From: Acidimicrobium ferrooxidans
Lineage (GTDB): Bacteria; Actinomycetota; Geothermincolia; Fen-727; Anoxymicrobiaceae
Length of the DNA: 64,000 nt
Assembly: GCA_020723485.1 (NCBI GenBank)
Contig: DYIU01000003.1
Coordinates: 186,001 to 250,000 of the forward strand
Reading direction: 5' to 3'
The position numbers and the translations under genes were made by a program. Each line of letters opens with the position of its first letter. The first letter of the stretch is position 1. The notes under the pieces are model-generated. The model was not told where the DNA came from. It saw only the letters and a program-made list of their open reading frames with translations, and ran no database searches. Shown in pieces: positions 51,399 to 59,479 of this stretch.

Positions 51399-52097
51399 CT
51401 ACGCGCCCTTGAACCTGTAGCCCACGCCCCGCACAGTCTCGATGAAGCGGGGGTTCTCGGCGTCGTCGCCGAGCTTCTCGCGAAGGTGCCTTATGTACAC
51501 GTCGACCGTGCGCGTGTCACCGACGTACTCGTAGCCCCACACCTTCTCCATGAGGCGGTCGCGGGTGAGCACGATGCCCGGGTTCGCGGCGAGCACGTAG
51601 AGAAGGTCGAACTCCTTGGCGGTGAGCTCCACCTCGCCGTGGCCCTCCACTTCCACCCTGCGCCGGTCGGCGTCCACTGTAAGCCCACGGCGGCGCAGGA
51701 CAGGTTCGGCCTCCTCGACCGCGGGCCTCGACCTGCGGAGGACCGCCTTGACGCGGGCAACCAGCTCCCGCGGGCTGAAAGGCTTGGTCAGGTAATCGTC
51801 GGCGCCGAGCTCGAGGCCTACCACCTTGTCCACCTCCGACTCGCGGGCGGTGAGCATTATGACAGGGACCCGGGAAGACTTGCGTATCGTGCGCAGCACC
51901 TCCAGCCCGTCCATCCCGGGGAGCATGATGTCGAGCACCAGCAGGTCGGGCTTCTCGACGCCGAATTTCTCCAGGGCTTCGGCTCCTTCGCTCGCGCTGA
52001 GGACGCTGTAGCCTTCCTTGCCCAGGTACAGCTCGACCAGCTCGATGATGTGCTCCTCGTCGTCGACGACCAGAATCTTTTCAGGTGTCCCTTCCAT
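51399..52097 (-). CDS. OmpR/PhoB-family response regulator
   Basis: 232 residues. Receiver domain with ILVVDDEEH, the phospho-acceptor in VLDIMLPGMDG and the KPF lysine (LTKPFSPRELVARV), followed by a winged-helix domain (ELTAKEFDLLYVLAANPGIV, WGYEYVGDTRTVDVYIRHLR). I start at ATG 52097 with GGGGAG upstream; a GTG two codons earlier is possible. Pairs with the kinase one base downstream. Confidence 0.93.
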   Translation of the reverse strand: MEGTPEKILVVDDEEHIIELVELYLGKEGYSVLSASEGAEALEKFGVEKPDLLVLDIMLPGMDGLEVLRTIRKSSRVPVIMLTARESEVDKVVGLELGADDYLTKPFSPRELVARVKAVLRRSRPAVEEAEPVLRRRGLTVDADRRRVEVEGHGEVELTAKEFDLLYVLAANPGIVLTRDRLMEKVWGYEYVGDTRTVDVYIRHLREKLGDDAENPRFIETVRGVGYRFKGA

Positions 52098-52137
52098 GAT
52101 CACTCCCCGGGCTCGAGCCCTTGCGGCACGGCTCGAG

Positions 52138-54078
52138 CTATATGGACCGCCCCACCTCGAATCCCTCGTGAATGGCCTCGTACGCCTTCCGGGGCTTCAC
52201 GCAGTCGCCGAGCGAGTAGAACTCGATGCCCTCGAGCATGCCTTCCTCGACCAGCCTTTCCCGCAGGCCATCCTCCGGCCGCGACCCTACCGCTATCACC
52301 ACGGTGTCGGCCGCGAACACTCGCTCCTCCCCGCCGGCCTCCGCGACGACGCCCTCTGGAATAATCTTCGACACCCGGCAGCTTTCCACCATCTTGACGC
52401 CGGCCGCGGCCGCGTCCTTGAGGATCACCCAGCGGCTGGACTGGCCTATGTCCGCACCGCACCTGTCCATCATCTCCACGACCGTGACCTCGCGGCCTTC
52501 CTCGGCCAGCAGCGAAGCCGTCTCGACGCCGACCGCGCCCCCTCCCACCACCACTACCTTGCGGCCGGTCTCCGCGATGCGGGTAAGGATGTCCCACGCA
52601 TTGACCACGTTGTCACCTTCAATGCCCTCGATGCGGGGGATCAGCTGCCTGGCGCCCGTCGCGGCGACGAGGGCGTCCGGCGAGAGCTCGCGCACGAGCT
52701 CGACCGTCACCGGGGTGTCGAGCCTCACCTCGACTCCCTTGTTGTCGAGCTGGCGGGTGAGGTAGCGGACCATCTCGGCCCACTCCTCGCGCCCGGGCGG
52801 GACCGCCGCCAGGTTGCCCTGGCCCCCCAGCTTCGAGGACTCCTCGCAGAGGATGACCCTGTGGCCGCGGTGCGCCGCCACCCAGGCGACCTCCATCCCG
52901 GCGGGGCCTCCGCCTGCGACGAGCACCGTCTTCTTCTCGCTCGCCGGCGAGAGCTCTGTCTCGCGCTCGCGGTTGACCCGTGGGTTGAGCGTGCAGGATA
53001 TCGGTTGGAGGAGCAGCACGTGGTCGAAGCACCCCTGGTTGCACGCGACACAGGTGCGGATGTCCTCGAGTCTTCGCTCGTATGCCTTGCGCAGGAAGTT
53101 CGGGTCGGCGAGGAAGGCGCGGGCCATCCCGACTATGTCTGCCCTGTCGTCGGCCAGTATCCGCTCGGCGAGAGCGGGGTCGTTGATGCGGTTGCAGCAG
53201 GCGACCGGGATGCTCTCGACCGACTCGCGTATGCCCTCCGCCAGGTAGACGAACGCCCCGCGTGGGACGTTCATGGTGATCTGGGGCACCCGGGTCTCGT
53301 GCCAGCCACCGGTCACGCTTATCATGTCCACGCCGCAGCGCTCCATCTCGGCGGCGACCACCTTCGTCTCCTCCAGGGTGTGGCTTCCCTCCACGAAGTC
53401 GGAGCCCGACAGCCGGCAGATAAAGGGAAAGCCCGGCCCTATCTCTTCCCTGATGGCCGCTATGACCTCACGCATGAAAGTCATGCGCGCGTCTATGTCT
53501 CCGCCGTAGCGGTCGGTGCGCCGGTTGACGAGCGGCGAGAGGAACTGGTTGACGATGTAACCGCCGCAGACTATGAGCTCGACCGCGTCGAAGCCGGCCT
53601 CGACCGCGCGCCTGGCGGCGTGACCGTAGTTGAGCTCGACCTCGATTATCTCCTCCGGCGTGAGCTCTCGGGGCACCTCCGGGTTGAACTTGGACGCCAC
53701 CGCCGAGCACGATACCGGCTGCTCCCCGGAGAGGAAGCTGAAAGCGTAGCGCCCGGAGTGGTAGAGCTGGGCCGCCACCGGCTGGGAGTGCTTGTGGATG
53801 CGCTCGGTGAAGCGCTGGAGCCCGGGGATGTATTTGTCGTCGTCGATGGCGACCATGCTCGGCGTGCCCATGCCGCGCCTCTCTGTGTAGCAGCCCCCCA
53901 GTATCATCAGGCCGGGGCCTGGGCCTGCCTTGGCCCGCTCCTCGTAGAAGTCGATGAGCCCGTCGCTCATGAAGCCGTCCGGCGCCATGTTGAGGTGCAT
54001 CGCGGGCATGAGGATGCGGTTCGCGAGCTCGAGGCCCGCCACTTTCACCGGGGAGAATACGTGCTCGAGTTCTGGCAT
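52138..54078 (-). CDS. FadH-like NADH:flavin oxidoreductase (OYE/2,4-dienoyl-CoA reductase type)
   Basis: 646 residues. N-terminal FMN barrel (HVFSPVKVAGLELANRILMP, QLYHSGRYAF, GFDAVELIVCGGYIVNQFLS), an iron-sulfur motif CVACNQGCFD..SCTLNP, then a two-dinucleotide disulfide-oxidoreductase-type domain (VLVAGGGPAGMEVAWVAAHR, KVVVVGGGAVGVETASLLAE). It probably reduces an enoate or unsaturated CoA ester. I start at ATG 54078 (PELEHVFSPVK), which matches family N-termini and has GGGA upstream; ATG 54096 is an alternative. Confidence 0.9.
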   Translation of the reverse strand: MPELEHVFSPVKVAGLELANRILMPAMHLNMAPDGFMSDGLIDFYEERAKAGPGPGLMILGGCYTERRGMGTPSMVAIDDDKYIPGLQRFTERIHKHSQPVAAQLYHSGRYAFSFLSGEQPVSCSAVASKFNPEVPRELTPEEIIEVELNYGHAARRAVEAGFDAVELIVCGGYIVNQFLSPLVNRRTDRYGGDIDARMTFMREVIAAIREEIGPGFPFICRLSGSDFVEGSHTLEETKVVAAEMERCGVDMISVTGGWHETRVPQITMNVPRGAFVYLAEGIRESVESIPVACCNRINDPALAERILADDRADIVGMARAFLADPNFLRKAYERRLEDIRTCVACNQGCFDHVLLLQPISCTLNPRVNRERETELSPASEKKTVLVAGGGPAGMEVAWVAAHRGHRVILCEESSKLGGQGNLAAVPPGREEWAEMVRYLTRQLDNKGVEVRLDTPVTVELVRELSPDALVAATGARQLIPRIEGIEGDNVVNAWDILTRIAETGRKVVVVGGGAVGVETASLLAEEGREVTVVEMMDRCGADIGQSSRWVILKDAAAAGVKMVESCRVSKIIPEGVVAEAGGEERVFAADTVVIAVGSRPEDGLRERLVEEGMLEGIEFYSLGDCVKPRKAYEAIHEGFEVGRSI

Positions 54079-54232
54079 CTGCTGTTTCCCTTTCATGGTC
54101 GGGTCCGGCCGCCCGGACGGGCTCCCGGCACTGCTAAAGAGAATTCTATTCTAGCGGATTTCCGCGCCTGCCACGGGCGGGAGGCCCGGGTGACGGGGTT
54201 TCCGCAACTGTGATAATCTCAACCCCGCAAAC

Positions 54233-54324
54233 GCAACATCGGGGTCAGGTCATTTTGTTGCATTTGCGGCCCGTTTAACGAAAACAATTGGAAATGCAAC
54301 AAAATGACCTGACCCCGATGTTGC
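54233..54324. repeat. palindromic element 2 (GGGGTCAGGTC family)
   Basis: Perfect 33-bp inverted repeat: left arm 54233-54265 (GCAACATCGGGGTCAGGTCA then TTTTGTTGCATTT), right arm 54292-54324, 26-base loop. It lies in the divergent gap between the FadH-like gene and the amidohydrolase, ending seven bases before the AGGAG site of the latter. Confidence 0.92.
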
Positions 54325-54340
54325 ATCGAAAGGAGCGGAA

Positions 54341-55189
54341 GTGATAATCGACGTCCACACTCACATTTTCCCGCCCGAGGTTATAGAGCGCCGGGAGATC
54401 TACGCGAAGCGCGACTCCTCTTTCGACTTCATCTACGGGAACCCGAAGTCACGCATGGTGACCTTCGAGCAGCTGGTCGAGGAGATGGACACCGCGGGCG
54501 TCGACAGGTCCGTCGTCTGCGGATTCCCCTGGAGGAGCCTCGACATATGCCGTCAGCACAACACCTACATGATGGAGGCGGTTGCGGCATTCCCGGACCG
54601 GCTCGTGGGCCTGGCGACGGTCAACCCCGTAGCAGGCAAAGCGTGCGACACCGAGCTCGAGCGGTGCTTCTCGGGTGGGCTCAAGGGCGTGGGCGAGATT
54701 TCGGCGGACGCCCAGGGGTTCAGGCTCGACGACGAGAGCACCTGCGGCCGCGTCGTGGGAGCGGTCGAGGAGGCTGGGCTCTTCGTCCTGCTGCACGCCA
54801 ACGAGGATGTCGGTCACTTCTACCCCGGAAAGACCCCAACGACCCCGGCCTCGGTGTACCGGTTCCTGGAGAAGTTCAGCGACGTGACCGCGGTGCTGGC
54901 CCACTGGGGCGGTGGGCTCTTCTTCTACGAGCTCATGCCGGAGGTCGCCAAGGTTACCTCTTCTGTCTACTACGACACCGCGGCCTCACCGTTCCTCTAC
55001 CGCCCCGAGGTCTACCGCCTCGCGGTCGACATCGTGGGCCCCGGCCGAATACTGTTCGGCACGGACTACCCCCTCCTGCGCATGCAGCGGCACCTGAACG
55101 AGATAGACCAGGCCGGGCTTTCCGCGGACGCGAGGGAAGCGATACTGGGAAGGAACGCCCAGGGCCTGCTGGGTGAGACCTTCGATTAG
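54341..55189 (+). CDS. amidohydrolase-2 family metal-dependent hydrolase
   Basis: 282 residues. Metal-binding start IIDVHTHIFPPEVIE, then VVCGFPW, GEISADAQGF, LLHANEDVGHFYPG, VLAHWGGGLFFYELMPE and LFGTDYPLLRM, all placed as in TIM-barrel amidohydrolases of the decarboxylase-like group. Substrate unknown. GTG start at 54341 with AGGAG upstream. Its leader is dominated by palindromic element 2. It overlaps the convergent HAD gene by four bases at the 3' end. Confidence 0.87.
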   Translation: MIIDVHTHIFPPEVIERREIYAKRDSSFDFIYGNPKSRMVTFEQLVEEMDTAGVDRSVVCGFPWRSLDICRQHNTYMMEAVAAFPDRLVGLATVNPVAGKACDTELERCFSGGLKGVGEISADAQGFRLDDESTCGRVVGAVEEAGLFVLLHANEDVGHFYPGKTPTTPASVYRFLEKFSDVTAVLAHWGGGLFFYELMPEVAKVTSSVYYDTAASPFLYRPEVYRLAVDIVGPGRILFGTDYPLLRMQRHLNEIDQAGLSADAREAILGRNAQGLLGETFD

Positions 55190-55908
55190 AGGCCCAGTAT
55201 GGGTAGCAGCTCGTAGAGGTCTTTTATGACCGGCACGTCGGCCGGGTTGCCGAACCCGAACCTGTCAATCATCACCGGGTGTATGCCTACGCTGCGCGCG
55301 CCCAGGACGTCGGCGTAGTAGTGGTCGCCCACGTGTACGGCACGCTCGGGCTCGACGCCCACCCTCGAGCACGCCACCTGGTAGATGCGCGGGTCGGGCT
55401 TGATGAGGCCCACCGAGGCCGACGAGAGAACCGCGTCGAGGTACCGGAACAAGCCCATGTCGAAGCAGAGTTTTGCCAGGCGCGCGTCCCAGTTTGAGAC
55501 CAGGGCGAGGCGGTAACCCTCGGCCCTGAGCCGCTCGAAGACAGGCACCACGTCGTCGTAGGTGCGCCACCGGGCGCCGTCGCCGAAGTGGTCGTATATC
55601 GCCCTGCCGATGAGGTGTCGGTCGCCGTCGACTCCCATCTCCTGGAGGGCCACGGCGTATAGCTCGGCCCACATCTCGGAGGCGTCGGTCTCGTTGGCCC
55701 AGAACGTGTCGTCGTTCCAGTAGCGCTCCTCGTAGTAGCGGTCGGCGGCGATGACCCCCCGGAGCATCTCCTCGTCGGTGGGGTCGTAGCCGAAGCGCGC
55801 CATCACCTCGCGCACCACCGCCTCGAGCGACGGGTACGGCTTGAAGAGCGTGTTGCCGACGTCGAAGAACACGGCGTCTATGGTGCTTCTGTCCAGCCTT
55901 TCATCCAT
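55186..55908 (-). CDS. HAD-superfamily hydrolase
   Basis: 240 residues from ATG 55908. HAD motif I AVFFDVGNTLFKPY, a cap region, motif II LVSNWDARL, motif III IKPDPRIYQ and motif IV VHVGDHYYADVLGA. The pattern is like small-molecule phosphatases of the REG-2/YjjG group. The second aspartate of motif I is Asn (DVGNT), as is common in that group. An earlier GTG start at 55935 is possible. Confidence 0.88.
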   Translation of the reverse strand: MDERLDRSTIDAVFFDVGNTLFKPYPSLEAVVREVMARFGYDPTDEEMLRGVIAADRYYEERYWNDDTFWANETDASEMWAELYAVALQEMGVDGDRHLIGRAIYDHFGDGARWRTYDDVVPVFERLRAEGYRLALVSNWDARLAKLCFDMGLFRYLDAVLSSASVGLIKPDPRIYQVACSRVGVEPERAVHVGDHYYADVLGARSVGIHPVMIDRFGFGNPADVPVIKDLYELLPILGL

Positions 55909-56001
55909 TTTCACTGTCTTTCTCCGGTTCCTCACTATACAACACCACTACCCCGCAGAATATCAATGTCGGGCCCCGGACATGCCGATGATAATAGTGA
56001 T

Positions 56002-56154
56002 ATGAAAGACATCAGGATGTTCTGGTGGAGACTGAGGAAGAAGCTGGGTTCGCCCCGGCTGCTCTGCGATACCTGCATGTACGACTACCCGAGCGCCTGC
56101 ACCAACCCGAAGCGCCCCAACGCCACCTCCTGCCCCGACTATAAGAAACGATAG
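56002..56154 (+). CDS. tiny Cys-rich protein, possible zinc knuckle
   Basis: 50 residues from ATG 56002: a basic Trp-containing N-terminus (KDIRMFWWRLRKKLGSPRLL), then CDTCMYDYPSACTNPKRPNA and SCPDYKKR. The four cysteines (CxxC, then two singles) suggest a zinc-binding module. No family name known to me. Weak ribosome-binding site. The TAG stop is formed with the first base of palindromic element 3. Confidence 0.6.
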   Translation: MKDIRMFWWRLRKKLGSPRLLCDTCMYDYPSACTNPKRPNATSCPDYKKR

Positions 56155-56269
56155 GGGTCAGACCACTTTCGTTCCATTTGCAACACAAGCCACTTCAACC
56201 ACAACGACCATCGTTGCCGTGTTACGTGAGTCAACTGATGTTGCCAATGGAACGAAAGTGGTCTGACCC
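56155..56269. repeat. palindromic element 3 (GGGTCAGACC variant)
   Basis: Perfect 24-bp inverted arms (56155-56178 and 56246-56269), GGGTCAGACCACTTTCGTTC plus CATT, extended inward by a further pairing with one mismatch (CCATTTGCAACA / TGTTGCCAATGG). It lies exactly between the TAG of the tiny Cys-rich gene and the TAG of the convergent radical SAM gene. It is a sequence variant of the GGGGTCAGGTC elements with the same design. Confidence 0.9.
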
Positions 56270-57144
56270 TAAAGGGAGTGGATGGTGCGGGGGCCGAGCA
56301 TGGGGTTGTGGGGGGCGGCCAGGGCGTCGTCTATGGCGGCGAGCATCTCTTCCCTGTCCTCGGGGAGCTTCCCGTAGATGGGCAGGTAGTTCGAGACGTG
56401 GTCGCTCAGGAACTGCGCTCCCTCCACCTCGAGGTTCTCGAGCAGCAGCCGCGTCTCGAGCGCGACCTCCCTGCCGGTCAGTTCCTCGAACTCGCCTGTC
56501 CCGAGCTGGTCATACATCGGGAAGCCCGGCATCAGCACCAGGGTACGGATACGTATGTAGTCGGGGCTCATCCGGTTGAGGGTCTTCGCGGAGTTGAGGG
56601 CGTGCTCGTGCCAGCGCTCCCGGCCCCCGAGCCCCGCCAGGACGTAGGTGGACAGCTCGATGCCGGCTTCGCGCAGCTTCTGCGCGGCCCTGACGTAATC
56701 GTCGGAGTCGGCGCCCTTGCGCACCCTCTCGAGTATCACGTCGTCACCGCTCTCGAGCCCCATGTAAACTATCTTGAGCCCGTGCTCCTTCAGGCGCTTC
56801 AGGTCCTCGACCTTGCGGCCCTTGATGAAACGGGCCCCGCCGTAGCAGGAGATGCGCCCCACGTTCGGAAAAGCCTCGCGCACGTAATCCAGCACCTGCA
56901 CCAGGTCGTCGGTCCTCATCGCGATGGTGTTGCCGTCCGCGAGGAACACCGAGTACGGGTCGGACCACACCCGGCGTGCCATTTCCAGGTCCTCGGCGAC
57001 GTCGGAGAGCGGCCGGACGCGGTACTTCTTTCCCTTGTACATACCGCAGAACATGCACTGGTTGTGCGGGCAGCCGATGGTGGCCTGGATGATGAGGCTG
57101 CCGGACTCGCAGGGCGGCCTGAACACAGGCTCCTCGTACCTCAA
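56269..57144 (-). CDS. radical SAM protein (Elp3-like fold)
   Basis: 291 residues. Radical SAM cluster CPHNQCMFCGMYKGKKYRVR (CxxxxCxxC spacing), then DGNTIAMRTDDLVQVLDYVR, YGGARFIKGRKVEDL, YMGLESGDD and LAGLGGRERWHEHA, typical of the family. Start is TTG 57144 with GGAGGT upstream, overlapping the Nudix gene TGA by four bases. Probably a coenzyme or oxidation-related function, but no substrate is indicated. Longer upstream in-frame sequence is just the Nudix gene in another frame. Confidence 0.88.
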   Translation of the reverse strand: MRYEEPVFRPPCESGSLIIQATIGCPHNQCMFCGMYKGKKYRVRPLSDVAEDLEMARRVWSDPYSVFLADGNTIAMRTDDLVQVLDYVREAFPNVGRISCYGGARFIKGRKVEDLKRLKEHGLKIVYMGLESGDDVILERVRKGADSDDYVRAAQKLREAGIELSTYVLAGLGGRERWHEHALNSAKTLNRMSPDYIRIRTLVLMPGFPMYDQLGTGEFEELTGREVALETRLLLENLEVEGAQFLSDHVSNYLPIYGKLPEDREEMLAAIDDALAAPHNPMLGPRTIHSL

Positions 57145-57719
57145 GCGTCCACCTCCAGCGTCTCGACGGTCAGATCGGTCAGGGCGACCCTGTAGCGGAA
57201 AAGGTCCCAGCCGGAGTCCAGCAGGACCTGCCGTATGGGGCCCTGCAGCTCGGCGAAGGTCGCCCACCGTGCCTCCGCTATCTCCACGGTGTCTATCGGC
57301 TCCAGCCTGCCGTCGAGCTCGCGCGCCTCGACGATGTGACTGGTCCAGTCGATCGGGTCTCTTCCTTCGCAGGTGAACCTGGCGCGGATCCGCACCAGGT
57401 AGCGGGTTAGCTCTATGTCGAGGCCCGTCTCCTCACGCGCCTCGCGAAGTGCCCCTTCCACCAGGGTCTCACCCGGGTGCGCCGCCCCGCTCGGGGCCCT
57501 GAAAGCACCCGGAGGGAAGAACGGCTTGCTCACCACCACGAGCATTCCAGGGTCGCTGCTGCTGCGGATGAAGAAGGTGACGTCGTGAGCGCGCCCGTGG
57601 CGCATGCTGCCCACCACCACCTCGTGCTCCCAGGGGGCTATCTCGTATTCCATCTCGCGCTCGACCGGAGAGCCGTAGCCGTCCTCAAGCTCGCGCACGT
57701 GTTCCTCTGTGGTGTACAT
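57141..57719 (-). CDS. Nudix hydrolase
   Basis: 192 residues with a full Nudix box, GAAHPGETLVEGALREAREE followed by TGLD (GX5EX7REUXEEXGU). N-terminal domain has an HxxE-rich region; C-terminus ends with the DTVEIAEARWATFAELQ region. It hydrolyses nucleoside diphosphate-linked compounds; substrate unknown. ATG start. It is translationally coupled with the radical SAM gene. Confidence 0.9.
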   Translation of the reverse strand: MYTTEEHVRELEDGYGSPVEREMEYEIAPWEHEVVVGSMRHGRAHDVTFFIRSSSDPGMLVVVSKPFFPPGAFRAPSGAAHPGETLVEGALREAREETGLDIELTRYLVRIRARFTCEGRDPIDWTSHIVEARELDGRLEPIDTVEIAEARWATFAELQGPIRQVLLDSGWDLFRYRVALTDLTVETLEVDA

Positions 57720-57801
57720 GGTCCAATTTTACAACGGAGCGGCCGCACCCGCTTTGAGCGAGGTCATGGAGAGGACCCGGCGCCGTGACGCCCCCGGCGG
57801 T

Positions 57802-58173
57802 TCAGCCCCGGTTGATGTAGAAGTTGAGCTGCCGGCGCATGTTCTCGAATGTCGGCAGGCTGACCGAGCCTGATGAGTCCTTCCTTCCGAAGTTGGGCCA
57901 CACGGAGATGAGCTCCGCCTGGAGGCGCACGACCTCGGGGCTGTCAGGGGGCTTCTCCATCAGGACCTCCTCCAGCTCATCCACCAGGGCGCTCGCCTCC
58001 CTGGCCGCGTCCGCCATCTCCCTGTCCTCCGTGAGCACCTCGTCCCACGCCGCCTGGTCCTTGCGGTCAGCGGAGGCGACGACCGATATCATCGACACGC
58101 CGATCACAGCAGTGAACACCACTATGACGAGCAGGGGCGCGATCCTCTTGATGTCCAGGTAACGTCTTGCCAA
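57802..58173 (-). CDS. hypothetical membrane-anchored protein
   Basis: 123 residues, basic N-terminus then one membrane segment (IAPLLVIVVFTAVIGVSMIS, about residues 11-31), followed by an acidic, likely helical extracytoplasmic part and C-terminus PTFENMRRQLNFYINRG. No family recognised. TTG start. It lies upstream of the Nudix gene, but 82 bp separate them. Confidence 0.6.
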   Translation of the reverse strand: MARRYLDIKRIAPLLVIVVFTAVIGVSMISVVASADRKDQAAWDEVLTEDREMADAAREASALVDELEEVLMEKPPDSPEVVRLQAELISVWPNFGRKDSSGSVSLPTFENMRRQLNFYINRG

Positions 58174-58363
58174 GCGGGCCCTCCGGTCATCCCGTGCGTC
58201 CGCGGGCCGGGAAAGGCCGGCTCGAACTCTTCACGCACGCGCGTATCCATGCGTGAGATGCTCCTGATGAATCCCCGTCCTTCCGGCTCACCCGCGGTGG
58301 TGTACGTAGTATTTTTCTGCCGGTCACTGCCGCACTCCTTGTGACCTTCCGCGGTCGGGCACG

Positions 58364-58372
58364 TGGTATACT
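58364..58372 (+). promoter_or_regulatory. extended -10 promoter candidate for ADP-ribosylglycohydrolase
   Basis: TGGTATACT: an extended -10 element with a near-consensus TATACT at 58367-58372 and no convincing -35. Predicted start near 58379, 37 bp before the GTG start at 58416. The gap 58174-58415 otherwise shows no gene on the plus strand that I can support. Confidence 0.45.
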
Positions 58373-58415
58373 TCGGGCGTCATCAGGCGATCCTTTAGCG
58401 GAGCAACCGGTCCAA

Positions 58416-59384
58416 GTGGAGCACGTATCAACCCTGGAAAAGTTCAAAGGCACGCTCGTCGGGTGCGCTGTCGGCGACGCCCTCGGCGCTCCCGTGGAGG
58501 GGATGACGCCCGAGGCCATCGCCGAGATGCACGGGCGTGTGACGGGATTCATAGACGCCCGGTTCGGCGCGGGGCGGATAACCGACGACACCCAGATGAC
58601 GGTCCTTCTCGCGCAGACCATCGTCGAGATAGGCAAGTTCGACCTCGAGCAGGCGGGAATCAAGTTCGGCAGGTGGATTGCCGCCTCCGATGCGGGCGTC
58701 AAGGAGGCGCGCGGGGTCGGGATGGCGTGCGGCGTGGCCTGCCGCAGGCTGAATGAAGGCGCGGACCCACTGACGAGCGGGGTGGATTCAGCCGGTTGCG
58801 GCGCCGCCATGCGCGTGAGCCCGGTCGGCCTGCGCTACTACCACGACCCGGACGAGCTCCGCCGGACGGCTGTCCTGCAGTCCCGCATCACCCACACCCA
58901 CCCCGAGGCCGCCGCCGGGGCCGCGGCCGCGGCGTTCTCGGTCGCGCTCGGGGTTGCCGATGATGGGGGGCTCGACCGCCCGGGACTCGTCGAAAGAGTG
59001 GCGGGCTTCGTCGAGCGCATAGACCGCGGCATGTCCGTCAAGATCTCGGGGCTCACCGACTACCTGGACGCGAGCCCGGCCGAGGGGTTCGCCTACACCG
59101 GTACCGGCGGCCACGTGATGGAGACGGTGCCGGCGGCGCTTTTCGCTTTCCTTCGCAGCCCCTACGATCCCGAGGAGACACTCCTGACGGCGGTCAACGC
59201 AGGTGGGGACACGGATTCGCTGGCGGCGATCGCCGGGTCGGTGAGCGGGGCTTTCAACGGTCTCGCGGCTCTGCCGGCGCGCATGCGCGACGAGGTCGAA
59301 GGCAGGGATTACCTGGAAGGCCTGGCGCAGCGCCTGTACACACTCACTCCGGCGGGCAAACCGTTCCGTCGCCCCCTCTTCTGA
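58416..59384 (+). CDS. ADP-ribosylglycohydrolase family protein
   Basis: 322 residues from GTG 58416, chosen for the upstream GGAG site and because the family begins just after (KFKGTLVGCAVGDALGAPVE). Metal-binding motifs are intact: TDDTQMTVL near residue 58 and NAGGDTDSLAAIAGSVSGAF near the C-terminus. It may reverse ADP-ribosylation, for example of nitrogenase regulators in related proteins, but no such target is nearby. Its TGA stop abuts palindromic element 4. Confidence 0.9.
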   Translation: MEHVSTLEKFKGTLVGCAVGDALGAPVEGMTPEAIAEMHGRVTGFIDARFGAGRITDDTQMTVLLAQTIVEIGKFDLEQAGIKFGRWIAASDAGVKEARGVGMACGVACRRLNEGADPLTSGVDSAGCGAAMRVSPVGLRYYHDPDELRRTAVLQSRITHTHPEAAAGAAAAAFSVALGVADDGGLDRPGLVERVAGFVERIDRGMSVKISGLTDYLDASPAEGFAYTGTGGHVMETVPAALFAFLRSPYDPEETLLTAVNAGGDTDSLAAIAGSVSGAFNGLAALPARMRDEVEGRDYLEGLAQRLYTLTPAGKPFRRPLF

Positions 59385-59479
59385 GCGCAAAATCGGGGTC
59401 AGGTCATTTTGTTGCATTTCCAGAGCTCTGCTCACTACAGGATTAAATGCAACAAAATGACCTGACCCCGATTTTGCGC
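59385..59479. repeat. palindromic element 4 (GGGGTCAGGTC family)
   Basis: Perfect 35-bp inverted repeat (59385-59419 and 59445-59479) around a 25-base loop, containing GGGGTCAGGTCATTTTGTTG. It fills the entire space between the stop codon of the ADP-ribosylglycohydrolase and the stop codon of the convergent HAD gene, with no other base left. Its edge GCGCAAAATCGGGG resembles element 2. Confidence 0.93.

Noticed and set aside
58187-58810. Minus-strand 207-residue open frame opposite the ADP-ribosylglycohydrolase
   Set aside because: Antisense shadow of a gene with intact family motifs; its own translation is low-complexity and no ribosome-binding site is present.
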